This document shows positions 18,128 to 28,237 of a stretch of 55,070 nucleotides of DNA, one piece after another. A program made the translations under genes and the position numbers. The stretch's first letter is position 1, and each line of letters opens with the position of its first letter. Under the pieces are notes generated by a model, which was not told the origin of the DNA, made no database searches, and saw only the letters and a list, made by a program, of their open reading frames with translations. Source of the DNA: Planctomycetaceae bacterium (GTDB lineage Bacteria; Planctomycetota; Planctomycetia; Pirellulales; Pirellulaceae); NCBI GenBank assembly GCA_024638965.1, contig JAHEJI010000009.1:1-55070 (forward strand), given 5' to 3'.

Positions 18128-20116
18128 TCACAAAAGTTCTTCCAATTGCTTCAGCTCGTACTCGAATCCGCCCGAGAGAATCGGAAAGCGGCACCAAGTT
18201 TTGGGGTCCAGGTTTTCGTCGTCGAGATGAAAACTTGGCGCGTACCTTTCTCGTTTCCATTGGTTGCGGCACCAGAGCTTGAAAAAGCGTATTACCCATT
18301 CTCCTAATTGTTTTGGCGGAGCGTCGGCATATTTTAACTTGAGGTGTTCAAACACTTCGACCGGCATTAGTTTTTTTAATATCGCCAAACGCTCGATATA
18401 ATCGAGCACATCATAAGGCATCAAATCATCTTCATCGGTTTGTTGGTATTCCGGCGGCCGTAATTCGGCAGTCGGTTTTTGCGAGTTGATACTTTTGAGA
18501 GCCGGAACCGGGGCAAGACCAAGGGGTCCATCGGTTTCCATCCAGCTTAGCCATTCCCGCAAAAATGCCTTGTCGATCCCTGCGATTGGGCTCAGTCCGC
18601 CACTCGTATCGCCATCCATCGTCGCGTAACCGACTGCCGCTTCGCTGCGATTACTTGTTGAAAGCAGCAACGCGTTATTTAGATTCGCTAACATCCAGAC
18701 ACTCGGTGAACGCACTCGAGACTGAATGTTCTGTAAAGTAATGTCGTGGTCTTTCCAGTTAAGTTCGTATCCAATCGCATTACTGACCATATCTCGATAA
18801 CTACTGACAAGAGATTCTACGTCGAACTCAAGATGCCTGGCTCCGATCGCTTTGGCGACATCGCGGGCAGCATTGCGAGTTACATTTCCACTGTTCTTAG
18901 TCGATTGGTAGACGGTGGTAAGTGTGCGAGTCACGAGTTCGTGGAGGTTGGATAGCGGTGCTTGGTCTTTGGTCACCCAGTCGCCCATCTGCTTGACGGT
19001 TTCCTCCATTCCCAGTTCGGCGACAGCCAGTTCCAGCATGGTCGCAACCAAGGTTGCGCAGGCGGCCGAGTCCGCTCCGCCGCTAAGAGAGACGACAAAC
19101 CCGTGAGAGTGACTCTTGCGCATATAGTCGTATAACCCCAGACAGACACTGCGCGTAAACTCTTCGCATTTCAGGTTTTCGCTGTCTTCCCATTCCGGTT
19201 TCGTGACGACGGTGGCAGCAAGTTTGCAATCCGGCAACTTGAATTCTGCTTGAATGAGATCTGATTCATCGCCATCGACTTCCGGTTCAAAGCTACCCGT
19301 ACGCGCACGTTTCATGCGAGTTGAATCGATGTCAACGGTGGCCACGGTAAGACCAATGCTCTTGAATGAAAGCCGATCGCCCAATTCCACAAGTTGACCA
19401 TCCGAGGCAATCATTGCGTCGCCGTCAAAAATGGCCCGCCCCGACTCGTTGCCCAACAAGTTGGAATAGACATACGTCACGTTGAATGCGCGGCTGCCTT
19501 CGATCACAAACCTTTTGCGCACCGCGTGTTTTCCAAACGCAAAATGACTGGCACTCGGATTGAGAATGATATCGGCCCCGCGGGCAGCGAGTTTTCCACC
19601 TGGCCGTGTGCCGACCCAGGCGTCTTCACAAATCTCAAATCCGATGCGGATCCCACCGATGTCAAACAACAAGTCTCCGAGTGGATATTCCATGCCTTCG
19701 ATATCAATCCAAACGTTGATTCCCTCCGGCCACGGCTTAAACCACCGAGGTTCATAATGAATACCGTCGCCGGCCAGATGTTGTTTGGCCACGAAACCGA
19801 TGATCTGACCGTCCACAAGCAATGCGGCCGTATTGAAAAGTCCACCGGCGTACATGATCGGCAAGCCGACGGAAACGATCATGCCAACGGTTTCAGGTAC
19901 AATCGATTGGAGCATCTTCAAGGCTGTGGCGTGTACGCCAGGCGCGTGAAAAGCATCTTCACAGCCGTAGCCCGTGATGCAAAGTTCGGGTAGGCACAAC
20001 ACCATAACGTTTGACTTGCGAGCTTCCGCAATCGAATCGCAGATGTTCTGGCGGTTTGCAAGCCAGTCCAAAGCAGTCTGGTTTAACACCCCGGCCGCAA
20101 CTCTTATCAATTTCAT
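18128..20116 (-). CDS. nadE: Glutamine-dependent NAD+ synthetase
   Basis: A 662-residue two-domain enzyme, the usual length of the glutamine-hydrolysing form. The N-terminal nitrilase-fold glutaminase (1-270) has the triad Glu44 (LPELCITGYG), Lys111 (VAKQHLAGDG) and Cys163 (GFEICEDAWVG). The C-terminal NAD synthase domain has the ATP-pyrophosphatase loop SLSGGADSAA (343-352), STSNRSEAAVGYAT and GGLSPIAGIDK. It converts deamido-NAD plus ATP and glutamine to NAD+ in the cytoplasm. The ATG 20114-20116 gives the standard N-terminus MKLIRVAAGVLNQTALDW. A small membrane protein gene follows 12 bp downstream. Confidence 0.95.
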   Translation of the reverse strand: MKLIRVAAGVLNQTALDWLANRQNICDSIAEARKSNVMVLCLPELCITGYGCEDAFHAPGVHATALKMLQSIVPETVGMIVSVGLPIMYAGGLFNTAALLVDGQIIGFVAKQHLAGDGIHYEPRWFKPWPEGINVWIDIEGMEYPLGDLLFDIGGIRIGFEICEDAWVGTRPGGKLAARGADIILNPSASHFAFGKHAVRKRFVIEGSRAFNVTYVYSNLLGNESGRAIFDGDAMIASDGQLVELGDRLSFKSIGLTVATVDIDSTRMKRARTGSFEPEVDGDESDLIQAEFKLPDCKLAATVVTKPEWEDSENLKCEEFTRSVCLGLYDYMRKSHSHGFVVSLSGGADSAACATLVATMLELAVAELGMEETVKQMGDWVTKDQAPLSNLHELVTRTLTTVYQSTKNSGNVTRNAARDVAKAIGARHLEFDVESLVSSYRDMVSNAIGYELNWKDHDITLQNIQSRVRSPSVWMLANLNNALLLSTSNRSEAAVGYATMDGDTSGGLSPIAGIDKAFLREWLSWMETDGPLGLAPVPALKSINSQKPTAELRPPEYQQTDEDDLMPYDVLDYIERLAILKKLMPVEVFEHLKLKYADAPPKQLGEWVIRFFKLWCRNQWKRERYAPSFHLDDENLDPKTWCRFPILSGGFEYELKQLEELL

Positions 20117-20328
20117 GTCCGCATCGACTCCAACAGAACGACCTGAGTGACGATTTAGTTTGCGATAATCTTCAAATCAAGGCAACCGAGAACAAATGGT
20201 CGGATTAGATAAGGATTGCCGGAAAATCGTTGAGCTGGGGAATCATTTGGAGCAAAATCAGCTTTGGACAGTACGGACAGGATTACTAATAATAGTCCGA
20301 TACCGATCCTGATTGCCTGGAGCCAAAA

Positions 20329-22263
20329 TTGAGTTCGCACCCGAACGTCATTGAATTTGATTGCCCGCATTGCCAGACTACGCTCAAGTCCGCCAGAGCA
20401 AACGAAGGCAAAAAGGGCCGTTGCTCCAATTGCAAGACTCCCGTCACCGTTCCAGAAGTCTTATCGGAGTTCGACGTCATTTACAAGGATACGCCTGACC
20501 GAGATCAAGGGCAGGGCGATTCGTCAAAAAAGGATGAACACCAGTTTGATATCGATTTTGAATTCGGCGACGACATCGAAGAGGTAATTGCCAAGGCCAA
20601 AGAACCGCCGCCAAAAGACATCGTGACTCCTCCACCGATTCTTCACCCGGGAACAAAAATACCGACGGACTCGCCAACGCGCCCCAAGCGGGTTGTTTCC
20701 GACGAAAACCTGCCACAAAAGAAAAGACTCAAAAAAGAGATCGCTCAACGAAAAGCGAACGAGGCCGGCGAAACGGAGAAACAATTCGATGCAACCCCGG
20801 CTAAATCGCCACCGATCGTTCTTTTCGACGATGCTGCGGAAGGAAGCGAATTGCATTTGCAAGTTGATTCGCCCGACGTTGCTGAGACTGGCGATGTTGG
20901 CGACAAAGTGCCGCCAGAAGAAGACACCTCCCCAATCCGTGTTGAGGGAATTACCAGCGACCAGGTCGATGTCGCAGATCTCTACGGTATGAAATGCACG
21001 ATTTGTGATACTCGGATTCACGTTACCCAGGACCAAGTTGGGACGATGGTGGAATGTCCGGTCTGCTATACCAAGGTAAAAGTAAAACCTCCTGAGAAAC
21101 CGTCCAAACATCGGCCGGATTGGATGGGGCAAATTCCGGGTTTCAAAGAAGAATCGGAAGAAGAGCTCAGATTGGCCGATCCTATCGAACGCCCCAAAGT
21201 CGATATGCTTATCAATCCTGATCATGGATTGCCCGAGGTTGAGAAAGATTTATTGGCTCCGTTGCCTACACAGGCCGGTTTTGACGAAGCCCAGATCGCC
21301 GAAGACGAGGATATTTCTGATCTCCAAGTGAATGAGGAAGAAATGACAACTCGCGCTGAGACTCAGCGCCCCGAAACGCCTCAACCACCCACACCAGTCC
21401 AATCTGCCGCGCCGCCAGCAAGCACGTCCGATTCTGATTCCAAACCAACGCCAGTTCCGACCAAGCCGAAAAAGAAAGTCTCGTTGCGCGAACGATTTGA
21501 AAATTCGCTTGACGAACCCGAACAGGAAAAGCCGCTCAGCGTTCACACGAGCGAGGAGCTAAAGCCGCTCACTTATAAGACGCTGACAGATCTCGTGACT
21601 TCGGTTCTCCAAGATCCAGCCCTGATCCTGCGAGCGTTAATCGCGATCTTGTTGCTGACCCTGGGAGTGTTCGTCTTTCATCTTTTTGAGGGGACGATCG
21701 GCGAAAACGCCGAGCCGGATTTTGTGGGGGCAGCGTCGATGCTGTTTTACGGGTCTCTTTACTTGTTCATTTATGGCGCTGGCACGGTTTGGCTATGGTA
21801 CATCTGCAGTTTCGTTTTCCGAGACACAGCTCGTGGTTTGAAACAAGTTGAGACCTTCAAGACCCAAGGTTTCGATGAAATGAAGAGTACTTTTTTACTG
21901 TTTGCTTTCAGTTTTGCAGTGGCCGGTTCCCCATTTTTGATGCTGAGTTCATATGTCTCGGCACCCATCAGGTTTTTGATTGCTCCCCTGTTGCTGATCG
22001 TTGCCTGGTTCAATCAATGGCCATTTATCGGCGTAGATTTTGAACCATTCAAGACTTTCAGGACCGAACCGAGTGATTGGAAACACTTTTATATCTACGT
22101 GCTGGGGTTGGCGTTCGCTGCCTGCCTGGGTGGTTTATTCTATCACGTGCCCTATTGTGGGATCATTGGGGCCACGATTATGGTTGTCGCAACACTTGCG
22201 TTTTCGGCGATTACAGGCTGGCACTCCGGGCGCATGATCAAAAAACTGGACGACCCCGTTTAG
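20329..22263 (+). CDS. Zinc-ribbon membrane protein of unknown function
   Basis: A 644-residue protein starting at TTG 20329, chosen for GGAG (20319-20322) six bases upstream. It opens with a zinc ribbon, CPHC at 12-15 and CSNC at 32-35 (MJ0042-like, frequent in planctomycetes), and has a second one, CTIC at 223-226 and CPVC at 243-246. Between and after them (about 45-215, 260-420) the chain is acidic, proline-rich and low in complexity. The last 200 residues carry about six hydrophobic segments (for example LILRALIAILLLTLGVFVFH). So the zinc ribbons and linker would lie in the cytoplasm and the C-terminus in the membrane. No enzyme motif is seen. The next gene on the same strand also ends in a zinc finger. 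Confidence 0.8.
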   Translation: MSSHPNVIEFDCPHCQTTLKSARANEGKKGRCSNCKTPVTVPEVLSEFDVIYKDTPDRDQGQGDSSKKDEHQFDIDFEFGDDIEEVIAKAKEPPPKDIVTPPPILHPGTKIPTDSPTRPKRVVSDENLPQKKRLKKEIAQRKANEAGETEKQFDATPAKSPPIVLFDDAAEGSELHLQVDSPDVAETGDVGDKVPPEEDTSPIRVEGITSDQVDVADLYGMKCTICDTRIHVTQDQVGTMVECPVCYTKVKVKPPEKPSKHRPDWMGQIPGFKEESEEELRLADPIERPKVDMLINPDHGLPEVEKDLLAPLPTQAGFDEAQIAEDEDISDLQVNEEEMTTRAETQRPETPQPPTPVQSAAPPASTSDSDSKPTPVPTKPKKKVSLRERFENSLDEPEQEKPLSVHTSEELKPLTYKTLTDLVTSVLQDPALILRALIAILLLTLGVFVFHLFEGTIGENAEPDFVGAASMLFYGSLYLFIYGAGTVWLWYICSFVFRDTARGLKQVETFKTQGFDEMKSTFLLFAFSFAVAGSPFLMLSSYVSAPIRFLIAPLLLIVAWFNQWPFIGVDFEPFKTFRTEPSDWKHFYIYVLGLAFAACLGGLFYHVPYCGIIGATIMVVATLAFSAITGWHSGRMIKKLDDPV

Positions 22264-22278
22264 TTCGGAAATTTGTTC

Positions 22279-22340
22279 GATCTGAGTGGTGCGCCGTGAA
22301 GATCTCTCGTATTTTCGCGTGAGATTCTTCGGTCGCTGAC
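22279..22340. repeat. Dispersed palindromic repeat, family C, copy 1
   Basis: GAGTGGTGCGCCGTGAAGATCTC leads into an imperfect stem, GAAGATCTCTCG against CGTGAGATTCTTCGG, then GGTCGCTGACG. Copies with the same order of blocks lie at 34176-34262 (inverted orientation) and 46111-46183. It starts 15 bp after the zinc-ribbon gene stop and ends about 150 bp before the RING-finger gene. Confidence 0.65.
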
Positions 22341-22487
22341 GCACTTTCCGAATGACTTGTGTTGAGTTCGTTCAAAATTTGAACGGCAATCGGATTAGCG
22401 CCCTTGCCATTGAAGTGGCCACCATCACTAACCCAACTGCCATGAATCAGCCAAATCGAAATCAAAACAAGAACTAAAGGAATAGCG

Positions 22488-23294
22488 TTGACCTTTTCTG
22501 TCGTCTTGATTCCGGCGATCGTGTTCATCATTGTCGTCATTGCAATTTTGTTGGCAAATGTGTTTCGGATGCATCGGGAGCTGTCTCAGACGTTTTCGGA
22601 TCTTGCCAGGACGTACGGCGGCACCATGACGTCTGCGACGCGTCTGAAAACGGTGACTTTCAAAAAAGACGACGTGAGTTTTGTTGTCAAAGCAAAGTAC
22701 CTTAAGGGCAAGCAGGTTATCCAGATCTACGCAATCTGGCACGACATGCGGTTTCGCGCAAAGTTCTTTCCTGAGACGCTCTCGGATGCCATGAAAAAGT
22801 TCATTGGCATGCAAGATATTCGGGTTGGCAATCCAGACTTCGACAGCCGGTTCGTCGTTCAGTCCAACGACGTGGTCGAGCTGATGCACTTTCTTCAGCC
22901 TGCAGTTCAAGCCGCGATCTATTCGATGGGAAAAAATGCGGTGCTGAACATCTCTGGAGGCAGGATGCAGTTAGACCGCGAAGTGAAATTCTCCGATCCT
23001 GCCATGATTCAGTCTGTCGTACGGCAGTTTGTCGATTCGTATTTCATCATGCGTGCAACGATTGTGGATGCGACGAATGCGATCGAAGTGACGGCCGTGT
23101 CTCTCGACACGACTGAAGCGGTGTGCATGGTTTGTGGTGAACCGATTAATCAACGCCGTGTCGTTTGTCGAACATGTTCCACACCGCATCATCGAGAATG
23201 TTGGGAGTACCTGGGCCAATGCTCAACGTACGCCTGTGGTCAGACGAAGTTCAGGCTCGATTCTGACCAGAGTCGTTTTCATATTCGACAGTGA
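22488..23294 (+). CDS. Membrane-anchored protein with C-terminal prokaryotic RING-type zinc finger
   Basis: A 268-residue protein starting at TTG 22488 with AAAGGAA six bases upstream. Residues 4-26 form one membrane helix. A central region (about 30-205) shows no known motif. The C-terminus holds C213-x2-C216-x10-C227-x2-C230-x3-H234/H235-x3-C238-x6-C245-x4-C250, in the context CMVCGEPIN...VCRTCSTPHHRECWEYLGQC, which resembles the Prok-RING_1 type of finger described in bacteria. The fold would bind two zinc ions, and the topology puts the finger on the cytoplasmic side if the N-terminal helix is an anchor with N-out. Whether it acts in any ubiquitin-like chemistry is unknown. The zinc-ribbon protein gene lies 224 bp upstream on the same strand, separated by a family C repeat. 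Confidence 0.78.
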   Translation: MTFSVVLIPAIVFIIVVIAILLANVFRMHRELSQTFSDLARTYGGTMTSATRLKTVTFKKDDVSFVVKAKYLKGKQVIQIYAIWHDMRFRAKFFPETLSDAMKKFIGMQDIRVGNPDFDSRFVVQSNDVVELMHFLQPAVQAAIYSMGKNAVLNISGGRMQLDREVKFSDPAMIQSVVRQFVDSYFIMRATIVDATNAIEVTAVSLDTTEAVCMVCGEPINQRRVVCRTCSTPHHRECWEYLGQCSTYACGQTKFRLDSDQSRFHIRQ

Positions 23295-23309
23295 CGCCGA
23301 TCCGTATCT

Positions 23310-24551
23310 TCACACTTTTGCCGCGACGGATTTCTGGATTCGGGCGATGGCTTCCACCGTGTTTTCGCGACTACTAAACGCACTGAGTCTGAAAAAGCCT
23401 TCACCAGCCGCACCAAATCCGCTGCCGGGAGTGCCGACAATGTTTGACTTTTCCAAAAGCAGATCGAAAAACTCCCAACTTGAAAGTCCGGTTGGGGTTT
23501 TCAGCCAAACGTAAGGAGCGTTCACGCCACCGTAGACCGTAAAACCCGCGTCCGACATGCCTTCCCGCAGCAGACGTGCATTCTCTAAATAGAAATCAAC
23601 TAGCTTACGCACCTGCTGCTTGCCGTCCGGCGTATAAATTGCGGCCGCTCCACGTTGAATCGGATAAGAGACTCCGTTTGATTTTGTGCTGTGTCGGCGA
23701 TACCACAACGGGTGGAGAGCCTGCGATTGGCCGTCTGACGTCGTCCCCGTCAATTGCCTCGGAACAACGGTAAACGCACAACGTGTGCCCGTGAATCCGG
23801 CCGTCTTACTGAAGCTGCGAAGTTCAATCGCAACGTCTTTCGCACCAGGAATCTCATAAATCGAGTGAGGCATATCGTCTTCGGAAATGAAGGCTTCGTA
23901 GGCGGCATCGTAGAAAATAACAGCTTCGTGTTCTCTCGCGTAATCGACCCATTTTTGAAGCGTTTTTTTGCTGGCCACGGTTCCCGTTGGATTGTTAGGA
24001 TTGCACAAATAAATCAGATCAACTTTTTCCTTTGGAAGTGGAGGTTGAAATCCTGTTTCTTCAGTTAGTGGCAAATAAACCAGGCCTTCATATCTGCCCG
24101 AATCCAGCGCGGGCCCAGTCCGTCCAACCATGACGTTCGTGTCAACGTAGACCGGATAAACAGGATCAAAAACAGCGATTTTGTTGTCAGCACCAAAGAC
24201 TTCAACCAGGTTACTTGAGTCAGACTTGGAACCATCCGAAATAAAGATCTCCTCCGGGTCGATTTCGACGCCTCGTTCGGCGAAGTCATTCTCTGCGATG
24301 GCCTCACGCAAAAAACTGTAACCTGTTTCCGGTCCGTAGCCTTTGAAAGTTTCCACATTCGCCAGCTCATCGACCGCGTCGTGCATCGCCCGGATGACCG
24401 CAGCCGGGAGCGGTTGTGTCACGTCGCCAATCCCCATCTTGATCACGTCGGCGTCGGAATTGGCTTCGCAGAAAGCCCTCACGCGCCGACCAATCTCGGG
24501 AAACAGGTATCCGGCCTGTAGTTTCAAATAGTGTTCGTTAACTTTGGCCAT
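23310..24551 (-). CDS. dapL: LL-diaminopimelate aminotransferase
   Basis: A 413-residue PLP aminotransferase with DapL-specific signatures: [20 protein letters not shown] at the N-terminus, [41 protein letters not shown], and the PLP-lysine segment [15 protein letters not shown]. It converts tetrahydrodipicolinate directly to LL-diaminopimelate for lysine and peptidoglycan, a route typical of planctomycetes, chlamydiae and some other groups. The ATG at 24549-24551 is chosen because the protein then starts as in the family; the frame is open for 14 more residues. It lies 58 bp downstream of the CPBP protease gene on the same strand, third in a likely transcription unit. Confidence 0.95.
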   Translation of the reverse strand: MAKVNEHYLKLQAGYLFPEIGRRVRAFCEANSDADVIKMGIGDVTQPLPAAVIRAMHDAVDELANVETFKGYGPETGYSFLREAIAENDFAERGVEIDPEEIFISDGSKSDSSNLVEVFGADNKIAVFDPVYPVYVDTNVMVGRTGPALDSGRYEGLVYLPLTEETGFQPPLPKEKVDLIYLCNPNNPTGTVASKKTLQKWVDYAREHEAVIFYDAAYEAFISEDDMPHSIYEIPGAKDVAIELRSFSKTAGFTGTRCAFTVVPRQLTGTTSDGQSQALHPLWYRRHSTKSNGVSYPIQRGAAAIYTPDGKQQVRKLVDFYLENARLLREGMSDAGFTVYGGVNAPYVWLKTPTGLSSWEFFDLLLEKSNIVGTPGSGFGAAGEGFFRLSAFSSRENTVEAIARIQKSVAAKV

Positions 24552-24609
24552 TTGATTGACGTCCAAGTTGGTTTTGTCGGTTGGGTGGTGCACATCCAGC
24601 GAAGTGAAC

Positions 24610-26235
24610 TTACAAAATCAGGAAAAGTAACGTGGCCACGCAACCATTATTGATCGCATGCATGATCATCGGAGCGACCAGGGATTCTCGCCATTCACGA
24701 ACCAACGCAAAACCAATTGCCAACGTTGACAACAACGGGAGCCCAATCAAGCCCTGGGGATGAACGGCGGCAAAAACCAGGCCGCTTAGAACTGCAGAGA
24801 ATATAACGCTCGCATATTTTTGCCAACCGGTCGTCGAGTCGCGCAAGTGACGATAAAGGACTCCGCGAAACATGGTTTCTTCAACAATCGGTGCGGCAAT
24901 ACACAACGCCACAAATGCGCATATGATTAACGTTGGATCACCGGCAGCGAATTGTTCCTGGATTGGATGGCCAGGTGCGGCTACCGACGAAAGTTCGTTG
25001 GCATTAGGATCCTGTTGAAAAATCGTCGTTACCACGATAATTATCATCATCACGACGAGCGATCCCGCCAGGAACGGCAATACGGAAATATACGAAACAA
25101 GGGCAATCGCCCCTTCGACAAATGGGTTTTTTAGTTTCCAACCGATATCTTCACGAACGTCAGAAAATGGAATTCCCCTGGCGACGGGCCAAACCAAAAC
25201 CATCAGTGACGCAAAAAAGACGAACAGCACGCCTACGAACGCCTGGACGTCAGTGAGAAAATCATTGGCAAACACCGCTAAAGCGAATTGGGCTCCCCAG
25301 AACAACACAAACCAGATCGCAAAAGTCTCCGCGTAAATGCGTCCGCGCCTGGATTGGGGACGAAATTTGGGCTTCACATTTCCAGATATCGTCATGACAA
25401 GAAACGCGAAAGCGGTCAACATCCCAGCAAGCAGCGCTAAGATGATCGCAAAAAACGCACTCCAGCCAATCAAGGTGCTTCTGCGGGCGTTGTTTTCCAA
25501 TTGATCGCGAGCGTGCGAGTGCGGTGTTTTTTCGGGAACTAACGCAAGTTCACCAACCCATCCGAGTTCGTTTTTCAGAAACTCGCGATCTTCTTCGGGA
25601 ATCGAATGCGAGTCGTAAAAACCGTCGTCATAACTTTCAAACAAGGCCCCTACGATTTCACGCAGTCGTTGCTGTTTCTCCGTCTGTTTATAGTTAAGTT
25701 TGACAATCAGATTATCGACTTGGGCAAGTTGCTCGAGTGCTGTCGCGGCATCGACAAATTCGTTCGTCAAAATCGCGGCACCGTATCTCGATTCGGGAGG
25801 ACCTGTATTCATGGTCGCAATTTGCGATGCCAGCGAGTTGTCTTTGGGATTGGCTGCGCCCAGTTGGTCGCCAAATAGCAGTTTGTAGCCGAGCAACATT
25901 TTGCCTTGCAGGTTAATCTGCATTAGCTCAGCTTTTGCAATATCACGCGGTCCCTCGGGCGCAGGTCTTACAAATTGAATATAAGTTGTCGATGCAAAAA
26001 TGAAGAATGTTATTCCGAGTATGATCAGCCAGGAAAAAGCGACCAAACCGCGGTTGCCCACTAATTCTTGCTGAGGCAACAATGGACTTGGCGAAGCTGG
26101 ATCTGGCATTGGCGCATATTGAGGGTCATAAGCGGTACTCGGAGACGGCTCTTCCGCCCGATCGTAGCTTGGAGGATTGGCCGGCTGATCCTGTGGCGCT
26201 GGTTCATTTTCGGGCTGCGGAAATTCAGAACTCAC
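24610..26235 (-). CDS. CPBP-family intramembrane metalloprotease with long N-terminal extension
   Basis: A 541-residue membrane protein. The first 60 residues are proline-rich and soluble; a membrane helix follows at about 68-90, then a soluble stretch of about 150 residues (about 92-250), then the multi-helix CPBP (Abi) domain. Its motifs are all present: [12 protein letters not shown] (Glu-Glu and Arg), FAAVHPQG (His) and HAINNGC (His/Asn). These form the zinc-type active site of Rce1-like proteases in the membrane. It starts at GTG 26233-26235, which overlaps the stop of the upstream uracil-DNA glycosylase gene (GTGA), so the two are translationally coupled. Substrate is unknown. The long periplasmic or cytoplasmic insert before the CPBP core is unusual for the family. 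Confidence 0.85.
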   Translation of the reverse strand: MSSEFPQPENEPAPQDQPANPPSYDRAEEPSPSTAYDPQYAPMPDPASPSPLLPQQELVGNRGLVAFSWLIILGITFFIFASTTYIQFVRPAPEGPRDIAKAELMQINLQGKMLLGYKLLFGDQLGAANPKDNSLASQIATMNTGPPESRYGAAILTNEFVDAATALEQLAQVDNLIVKLNYKQTEKQQRLREIVGALFESYDDGFYDSHSIPEEDREFLKNELGWVGELALVPEKTPHSHARDQLENNARRSTLIGWSAFFAIILALLAGMLTAFAFLVMTISGNVKPKFRPQSRRGRIYAETFAIWFVLFWGAQFALAVFANDFLTDVQAFVGVLFVFFASLMVLVWPVARGIPFSDVREDIGWKLKNPFVEGAIALVSYISVLPFLAGSLVVMMIIIVVTTIFQQDPNANELSSVAAPGHPIQEQFAAGDPTLIICAFVALCIAAPIVEETMFRGVLYRHLRDSTTGWQKYASVIFSAVLSGLVFAAVHPQGLIGLPLLSTLAIGFALVREWRESLVAPMIMHAINNGCVATLLFLIL

Positions 26236-26972
26236 GATTTGCTTTCAATTCGAATCAGGCGGTTAATTTCCTTGAATACTTGATCAAACATCTCTTCAGT
26301 CAAGCGCCCGGTAAACGTATTTTGCTGGCTCGGATGATAACTGCCTACCAGCCATCGCCTGGATTCTGGCTCTGAATGGGGAGTTTTTGCGTTTTCGCAG
26401 ACGGGTCGCAACTCGACTTTTGCAGCGTGCCCGAATTTGGGCCGAGGCTTTGGATCGTCTAGCCAGTTGGATTCGATCGCGATTTTCACAATGGCTTGCC
26501 AAGCCAACCCACCCAGGGCCAGGAAAATCGTGGGGCGGACCAAGCGAATGGTCTCGTCCAGAAATGGTCGACACGATTCGAGTTCCCCACGCATGGGTTT
26601 GTTGTCGGGTGGCGCACAATGACAAATATTGGTAATGACGCAATTCCTTAAACGAAGACCGTCGTTCGTGTGCCGTGAATCAGCCCGGTTTGAAAATCCG
26701 GCCCGATACAGGGCTCCAAACAGCCAGTCTCCACTGCGGTCGCCAGTAAACATCCGGCCGGTGCGATTGGCTCCATGTGCTCCCGGGGCGAGGCCAATGA
26801 TCAACAATTGCGCAGGCGCTTTGCCAAAGTTGGCTACCGGTTTTCCCCAATAATCAAAATCTGAGTAGCTTTTGCGCTTTAAGGTGGCGACTTTCTGGCA
26901 GTGTGCGACGAGCCGCGAACATTTTTGGCAATTCTCAATTTCGGAGTTGAGCTGCGACCAAGTAGATTTCAA
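26232..26972 (-). CDS. Uracil-DNA glycosylase, family 5 (UdgB type)
   Basis: A 246-residue base-excision repair enzyme. The family-5 signature GLAPGAHGANRTGRMFTGD covers the water/uracil-binding motif, and SYHPSQQNTFTGRLT is the second DNA-binding motif. Cysteines in CQKCSRL, NCVITNICHCAPP and LESCRPF are placed as in iron-sulfur-cluster UDGs. It removes uracil and other deaminated bases from DNA. The frame starts at TTG 26970-26972 with only a weak ribosome-binding site, so a start a few codons away is possible. It overlaps the CPBP gene by 4 bp. The linkage of a DNA glycosylase to a membrane protease and to dapL has no obvious logic. Confidence 0.9.
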   Translation of the reverse strand: MKSTWSQLNSEIENCQKCSRLVAHCQKVATLKRKSYSDFDYWGKPVANFGKAPAQLLIIGLAPGAHGANRTGRMFTGDRSGDWLFGALYRAGFSNRADSRHTNDGLRLRNCVITNICHCAPPDNKPMRGELESCRPFLDETIRLVRPTIFLALGGLAWQAIVKIAIESNWLDDPKPRPKFGHAAKVELRPVCENAKTPHSEPESRRWLVGSYHPSQQNTFTGRLTEEMFDQVFKEINRLIRIESKS

Positions 26973-27043
26973 TTTATGGTGAGCCTTGATCGATTCTTAT
27001 CCGTGAACGTTGCAATCAATCTGTTTGAACAATAACGCTTTGT

Positions 27044-27886
27044 TTATTCCACCGTCTGATCTTGTTTGAAGTACTTTCTTTTGACGGCTTGATAACGAAT
27101 TTCGATGAGAACAAAAATTCCAACCAAAATCATGCCGCCAGCGATCTTTATCCACATGTTGCTGGGATCAATGTATCGATCGATTCGCTTTGAAAATGCA
27201 TACATCAATGCGTTACCCATCAAACTTCCAAGCAACACACCAGTCACGGTGAGAAAACGACTTAGTCCCAACAGGCGTCCGAAAATCGAACCGCCGATAC
27301 TTCCCGTCGTCGACGTTGGGAACATGACGAACAGCACAAGCCCTAGGAATGCCATTCGACGAATCCAGGGGTGAGCGGCCATGATGAACTTGCCGTCCCA
27401 TACCAAAGCAGCAATCTTGGGACCGACGTAGGGGAATCGAAACAAAAAGCCCATGTGAAAAGTAACGAACATGGCGACCATCACATCCATGTAGGTAACG
27501 AGCGCGAACAACTCCCCCGCATTCATCGTGATTTCGTAGGCTTGCTGAACCGCATCCGGCATCCCCAAAAAAACAATAAACCGACCAAACACAAAAAAGG
27601 TCAAAAATGCATGGACGACAACCGAATAAGAATAGTCCCATCCAAAAAACAGACCCAAGCCGATCAAGATTGCGGCCGTCAGGACGATGGGACCAACAAG
27701 CGTCATTAGCCAGAACAACGGATAGTCTTTTCGAAACCCCTCTTCAAAGTGCGTAAACAGATCGAGAAGCTCGGTGCGCAGCTTTTCCGGAGACTTCGCG
27801 CTAGTCGAGGCCAATCGATCCATTGCTGTTTCGTCTCCTGTGTCCCTGCTGAAGGCGGCGGAATGCTGAGTTAGCAATTTTCCCAA
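27044..27886 (-). CDS. Putative small multidrug export-like membrane protein
   Basis: A 280-residue protein with about six hydrophobic segments after a soluble N-terminus (about 1-55). The block MFPTSTTGSIGGSIFGRLLGLSR with GVLLGSLMGNALMYAFS resembles the small-multidrug-export family (PF06695), a poorly characterised group whose transport role is mostly inferred. The start TTG 27884-27886 is supported by GGAG six bases upstream; an internal ATG (27823) with GGAG at 14 bases is the alternative and would remove 21 residues. It lies 71 bp upstream of the uracil-DNA glycosylase gene on the same strand, but that gap suggests its own or a shared transcript without coupling. Confidence 0.7.
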   Translation of the reverse strand: MGKLLTQHSAAFSRDTGDETAMDRLASTSAKSPEKLRTELLDLFTHFEEGFRKDYPLFWLMTLVGPIVLTAAILIGLGLFFGWDYSYSVVVHAFLTFFVFGRFIVFLGMPDAVQQAYEITMNAGELFALVTYMDVMVAMFVTFHMGFLFRFPYVGPKIAALVWDGKFIMAAHPWIRRMAFLGLVLFVMFPTSTTGSIGGSIFGRLLGLSRFLTVTGVLLGSLMGNALMYAFSKRIDRYIDPSNMWIKIAGGMILVGIFVLIEIRYQAVKRKYFKQDQTVE

Positions 27887-28237
27887 TTATTGCTCCAAAT
27901 TGCCAAAAAATGAATGCCGCATCGAAAACACTTGGACACACTTGAGCGTAAGTCCAGATTCCTTCCGGGTGTAAAGCTATCAGCCGTTGTGAATTCAGGA
28001 CTTACGGCAAGTTCTTGTCGACAATTATCATTATCGGCCACAAGTTGTATCCCGACTGCATAAAATCGCTCCGTCTAGGATGGGATTTTTCGGCGAATGG
28101 ACAGTGCAACTCAAACACTTTTGAATTACGGGTGAAAAAGTGGCAATAATGACGGGCATTTAGCCAATTTGCCACGATGCGGCCGGCTTGTAATCGGTTC
28201 GTCGCTCCAGACCGCAACGAGTTCACAGGTGGAGTTG
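27887..28237. other. Intergenic, no gene recognised
   Basis: This 351-bp stretch lies between the pentapeptide-repeat gene stop and the membrane protein start, both on the reverse strand. Short open frames here lack ribosome-binding sites and show no known motif. No hairpin followed by a T run, tRNA or dispersed repeat was recognised. Confidence 0.5.
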
